From Pseudanabaenaceae cyanobacterium MP8IB2.15 (GTDB lineage: Bacteria; Cyanobacteriota; Cyanobacteriia; Pseudanabaenales; Pseudanabaenaceae), in the NCBI GenBank assembly GCA_030248825.1, contig JARCMB010000288.1, forward strand, positions 1 through 6,919: a stretch of DNA of 6,919 nucleotides, in the 5' to 3' direction. The notes beneath the pieces were generated by a model that was given only the letters and a program-made list of their open reading frames with translations, was not told where the DNA came from and ran no database searches. The translations under genes and the position numbers were made by a program. How positions within the stretch are numbered: the stretch's first letter is position 1; the number at the start of each line of letters is the position of its first letter. Of the stretch, positions 5,401 to 6,919 are shown piece after piece.

Positions 5401-6918
5401 GATCCTAATCCCTCAGAATGGCGTGACAAACCAGAACTCAAGGATGAAGCCTATAGTGCGATCGATCATGCACTCGATCATCAAGATCAGGCAGTCGATA
5501 GTGTGGCGCAAAATATCAGTTCATTCAAACCTTTGCCACTGCCTCCCTTACCTCGATCGAACCCAAATCGATCTCAACCAGCAAATCTTGTACCGAATGC
5601 GGCTAATTCAGCAAATCCTCCCCAAGTTATTGAAGCCAGAGGAGCCTCTCAAAATCGAAGTGGTTCAGGTGCAAATGGCGCAAGCTTACCTCTACCGCTT
5701 CCACTATCCCGCAAACCTGAGAATTCGCCTCCTAGAACTAGGGAGAATCAAGGTACAGATAGAAATCCGAAACCCACCCAAGCTAAAAGTCCTGATTGGT
5801 TTGAGTCATTTCATAATCACGAACAAGATGGCAGCAGCCCTGAACCAAGCACCGAAAGCTTTGGCATTGATGATCTTGAATGGTCTAAGTTACTGGAGAC
5901 AGATAACGACACTTCAGGTGGGATCTTTGAAATTCAAGATCGAGGGATCACAACAGATCATGCTAGTAACGGTGGAAATAATTTCAACAATTCGTATATG
6001 GAGCAGGCTACCCAAGCACTTCCGCGTGGGGTAGATTCATCGGGAAGATTTAAGCCACAACCCTTTAATAACTCTGCAAATAACTCGCCGAGCCTGCCAT
6101 ATTTTCAGCCTGTAGCAGAGACCGCAAATACACAAGCAGTCCCACCTGCTCATACAGAGCCAGTTAAAGCTAAAGCAGTTAAACCAGCTCGATCGCGCCA
6201 GGGCAAAGAAATTAACTTAGAAACAATTTGGCAGAAATATCTCAAGCTGCCTGCTATTTTAATTAGCATTCCTGCCGCCCTATTCGGGGTTTTCTCTATC
6301 CCTCCTGTCCAAAAATTTGCGCTTGAATTGGGGCTTAAGATCCAACTGGTGAAGGATGTTAGTGGCAAGAATTTAGAAGGGGCTAATTTTCAAGATGCTG
6401 TGCTCAAGCAGGTCAATTTTAGTAACGCTAACCTGAGTGGAGCTAATTTCACGAAAGCTAATCTCAACCTTGCTGACTTTAGTGGAGCTGACCTTACCAA
6501 TGCTAACTTGATAGGAGCCAGTCTTCAAGGATCCTATTTGAGGGGATCTAAAATCGGTTCTAAAGAGGCAAAAAACGAAGCTAAGCTTGATAGTCAAGAT
6601 CGGCTGATGTGGCAAATTGTCAACTTACCACAAGCAGGCCGAAATCTAGCAGGTCAAAATTTATCTTGGTTTAACCTCAACTCAGCAAATCTAAGAAATG
6701 CCAACTTAACCAAAAGCAAGCTAATCGGGGTTGATTTTCATAAAGCTGACCTGAAAGGTGCTAACTTTGCTGGTTCCGATTTAACCGCAGTTAATTTTGT
6801 TGGCACAAATCTAAAAGGGGCAAATCTGAGTGGTATTAGCTTCACCAAGACAAAAAGCCCAAAGAGCGATAACACGACAATCTGTCCTAATGGCAAAAAA
6901 GGCCCCTGTAGCTTTTAA
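2491..6918 (+). CDS. Giant acidic Trp-motif protein with one membrane segment and C-terminal pentapeptide repeats
   Basis: This encodes 1475 residues and is complete within the window. An in-frame TGA at 2452-2454 with no start codon before 2491 supports the ATG at 2491. Residues 1 to about 1005 are rich in Asp, Glu, Ser, Asn and Leu, look disordered, and carry a recurring Asp/Asn/Glu-Trp-Ser/Leu motif with Trp at 41, 98, 148, 180, 246, 281, 357, 396, 435, 476, 771, 878, 912, 948 and 977; further copies are at 1103 and 1131. The first two copies share EDIDWLILS. Residues about 1011-1230 are proline- and asparagine-rich (PLPLPPLP, LPLPLPL). A basic stretch (1226-1252) precedes one hydrophobic segment (about 1253-1272, LPAILISIPAALFGVFSIPP). 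Pentapeptide repeats of the A(N/D)LXX type follow at about 1290-1350 and, after a charged insert and a RLMWQIVN block (1371-1378), at about 1383-1454. The only two cysteines, C1465 and C1473, lie in the last 11 residues. By positive-inside reasoning the acidic arm is cytoplasmic and the repeat domain lumenal or periplasmic. I do not recognise a named gene; a scaffold or tether role is inference. Confidence 0.92.
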   Translation: MPSDLPSSLGAQTGNKGSDDRSQNASGNPDAASPDVEDIDWLILSDVSSRFGDKISGKSTYLQIPKSSENKSNGNSNSISQGNSKSNGTSDLQEDIDWLILSSEPEAPTSPNLSNGHLDNSLETPSVIPVDRSSDLLEIEQELDNSDWLDRHGLISEFQPESIEELSLNEDLDILDNSDWSVLPDLDEDISGSLLPDDRNPDLSLDLSDNLDPENLIPDDLSVEPDFPLESVGLSPTLEADESESWSDNLDPLDFDALDELGDEIEESADLDEAYDLDTDWSDTSNNFDVSDNLSGDFDSPANLSEPDRDLVDRVDRSSGFDREELSADAFDQYAESSNEFSHDLEEDFEDDVSSDWSNSSPTDHDALSEIPDAFFDRSEDRSTEVEAPDLHSVDWSNRSEPDIEIDPEIDVEIDAFAVAGLSSESESGSHTVDWSDPEEEQERFDNPSDGFGDNFGVDRTIEQESISAQSNEVDWSESTESDAEFISESIYTEEDAFSNISSVETSEPENINIGVEDFAPAYPDSDYTNPIESIDHAFDIPDLGDAEIFEEDDLTSYLPEQLVEESSDYLDNSAEALDAELADQLAQEIENVEEMFDDVSGDISIGFTDEDILEQPEPAPEYLPDREYSIEHSANFDQAVESIESEFDDFDFTEIDEEFAAEDLAEIDSNLNPPTNIDRAVEPIESEFDDFDFTEIDEEFDAEFNPAQPLPETNGSSWQPTEEVVDPPLSQTSDLDRDSSEQPPSSIDDGGMTDREMFDAAISDLDNSDWSAPDDMNEASYTSFDEGDYDENYGTEPLANTSEISIEQPIDLDHGIYSEVDQVDHTDSDKIDLVHQETDRAAHDSYVDEYSDYYSGEESIAETPISETSDDSFGENWADSISDEFVHDFDEEFTDEELGLSETLDSEIKKWSEAANQVDTAFEEDFINNALNKALNIRESEVDDTNWSPSPDFDLDFDLDMTEQIGQIADPNPSEWRDKPELKDEAYSAIDHALDHQDQAVDSVAQNISSFKPLPLPPLPRSNPNRSQPANLVPNAANSANPPQVIEARGASQNRSGSGANGASLPLPLPLSRKPENSPPRTRENQGTDRNPKPTQAKSPDWFESFHNHEQDGSSPEPSTESFGIDDLEWSKLLETDNDTSGGIFEIQDRGITTDHASNGGNNFNNSYMEQATQALPRGVDSSGRFKPQPFNNSANNSPSLPYFQPVAETANTQAVPPAHTEPVKAKAVKPARSRQGKEINLETIWQKYLKLPAILISIPAALFGVFSIPPVQKFALELGLKIQLVKDVSGKNLEGANFQDAVLKQVNFSNANLSGANFTKANLNLADFSGADLTNANLIGASLQGSYLRGSKIGSKEAKNEAKLDSQDRLMWQIVNLPQAGRNLAGQNLSWFNLNSANLRNANLTKSKLIGVDFHKADLKGANFAGSDLTAVNFVGTNLKGANLSGISFTKTKSPKSDNTTICPNGKKGPCSF
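3619..3638. repeat. Small GATCGATC hairpin in coding sequence
   Basis: GATCGATC at 3619-3626 and again at 3631-3638 form an eight-pair stem around the loop AGAA. It arises where Asp-Arg-Ser codons are repeated (DRSEDRS). Because CGATCG and GATC are so frequent in this gene, this is probably a by-product of local word bias rather than a specific signal. Confidence 0.5.
4402..4602 (+). repeat. Intragenic direct duplication in the acidic region
   Basis: Bases 4402-4479 and 4525-4602 (78 bases each, period 123) are near copies, differing at about ten positions by eye, mostly third codon positions. They encode the module ESEFDDFDFTEIDEEF (within residues 638-663 and 679-704) flanked by AVES/AVEP. 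The mostly synonymous divergence points to selection on the peptide after duplication. The pair lies in the long stretch between W476 and W771 that lacks the Asp-Trp motif. Confidence 0.85.
4719..4746. repeat. 28-bp perfect palindrome inside the coding sequence
   Basis: The half-site GCCACCATCGTCGA is followed directly by its exact reverse complement, centred at 4732/4733 on a CGATCG core, with no spacer. It encodes residues 743-752 (QPPSSIDDGG), and read antisense the same frame gives the same PPSSIDDGG peptide. A 14-bp perfect palindrome (4694-4707, ATCTCGA plus its complement) lies 11 bases upstream. Such a spacer-less palindrome could form a strong hairpin in mRNA or a cruciform in DNA, or bind a dimeric protein. 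Confidence 0.9.
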
Positions 6919-6919
6919 A

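Noticed and set aside
5396..6034. 212-codon open frame on the plus strand overlapping the acidic gene in another frame
   Set aside because: The translation has no recognisable domain and lies wholly inside the linker region of the real gene; the frame is open because the local codons are stop-poor in that frame.

Overview
The window looks like cyanobacterial chromosome. The evidence is a M48 metalloprotease and an APS kinase that both read as typical cyanobacterial versions, a DUF2330 protein, and a pentapeptide-repeat membrane protein with a WQIVN-type module and a C-terminal cysteine tail. CGATCG, the core of the cyanobacterial HIP1 octamer, is also very frequent: I count about 29 copies in 6.9 kb, though I see no complete GCGATCGC. 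Moderate GC and protein style suggest a filamentous Pseudanabaena-like or related lineage, but genus is only a guess.

Layout. (1) Positions 1-504 (+) hold the 3' part of a DUF2330 gene cut by the window edge. (2) Positions 505-651 are a convergent intergenic gap carrying a G/C-block inverted repeat of MITE-like appearance. (3) Positions 652-1641 (-) encode a membrane-associated M48 zinc metalloprotease. (4) Positions 1642-1753 form a short divergent intergenic region with a 14-bp tandem repeat directly in front of cysC. (5) Positions 1754-2284 (+) encode CysC, adenylylsulfate kinase. (6) Positions 2285-2490 are an AT-rich leader with small inverted repeats and no gene. (7) Positions 2491-6918 (+) encode a complete 1475-residue protein. 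It has about 1000 residues of acidic, apparently disordered chain studded with Asp-Trp-Ser/Leu motifs, then a proline-rich linker, one membrane segment and a C-terminal pentapeptide-repeat domain.

The genes do not form an obvious pathway. CysC is housekeeping sulfur assimilation, M48 is probably membrane protein quality control, and DUF2330 is of unknown function. The long acidic protein is the most unusual object. Its architecture suggests a membrane-anchored, multivalent cytoplasmic scaffold with a pentapeptide-repeat domain on the far side of the membrane. That role is inference; what the sequence shows is the motif array, the membrane segment and the repeats. The same gene holds a 28-bp perfect palindrome and an internal duplication.
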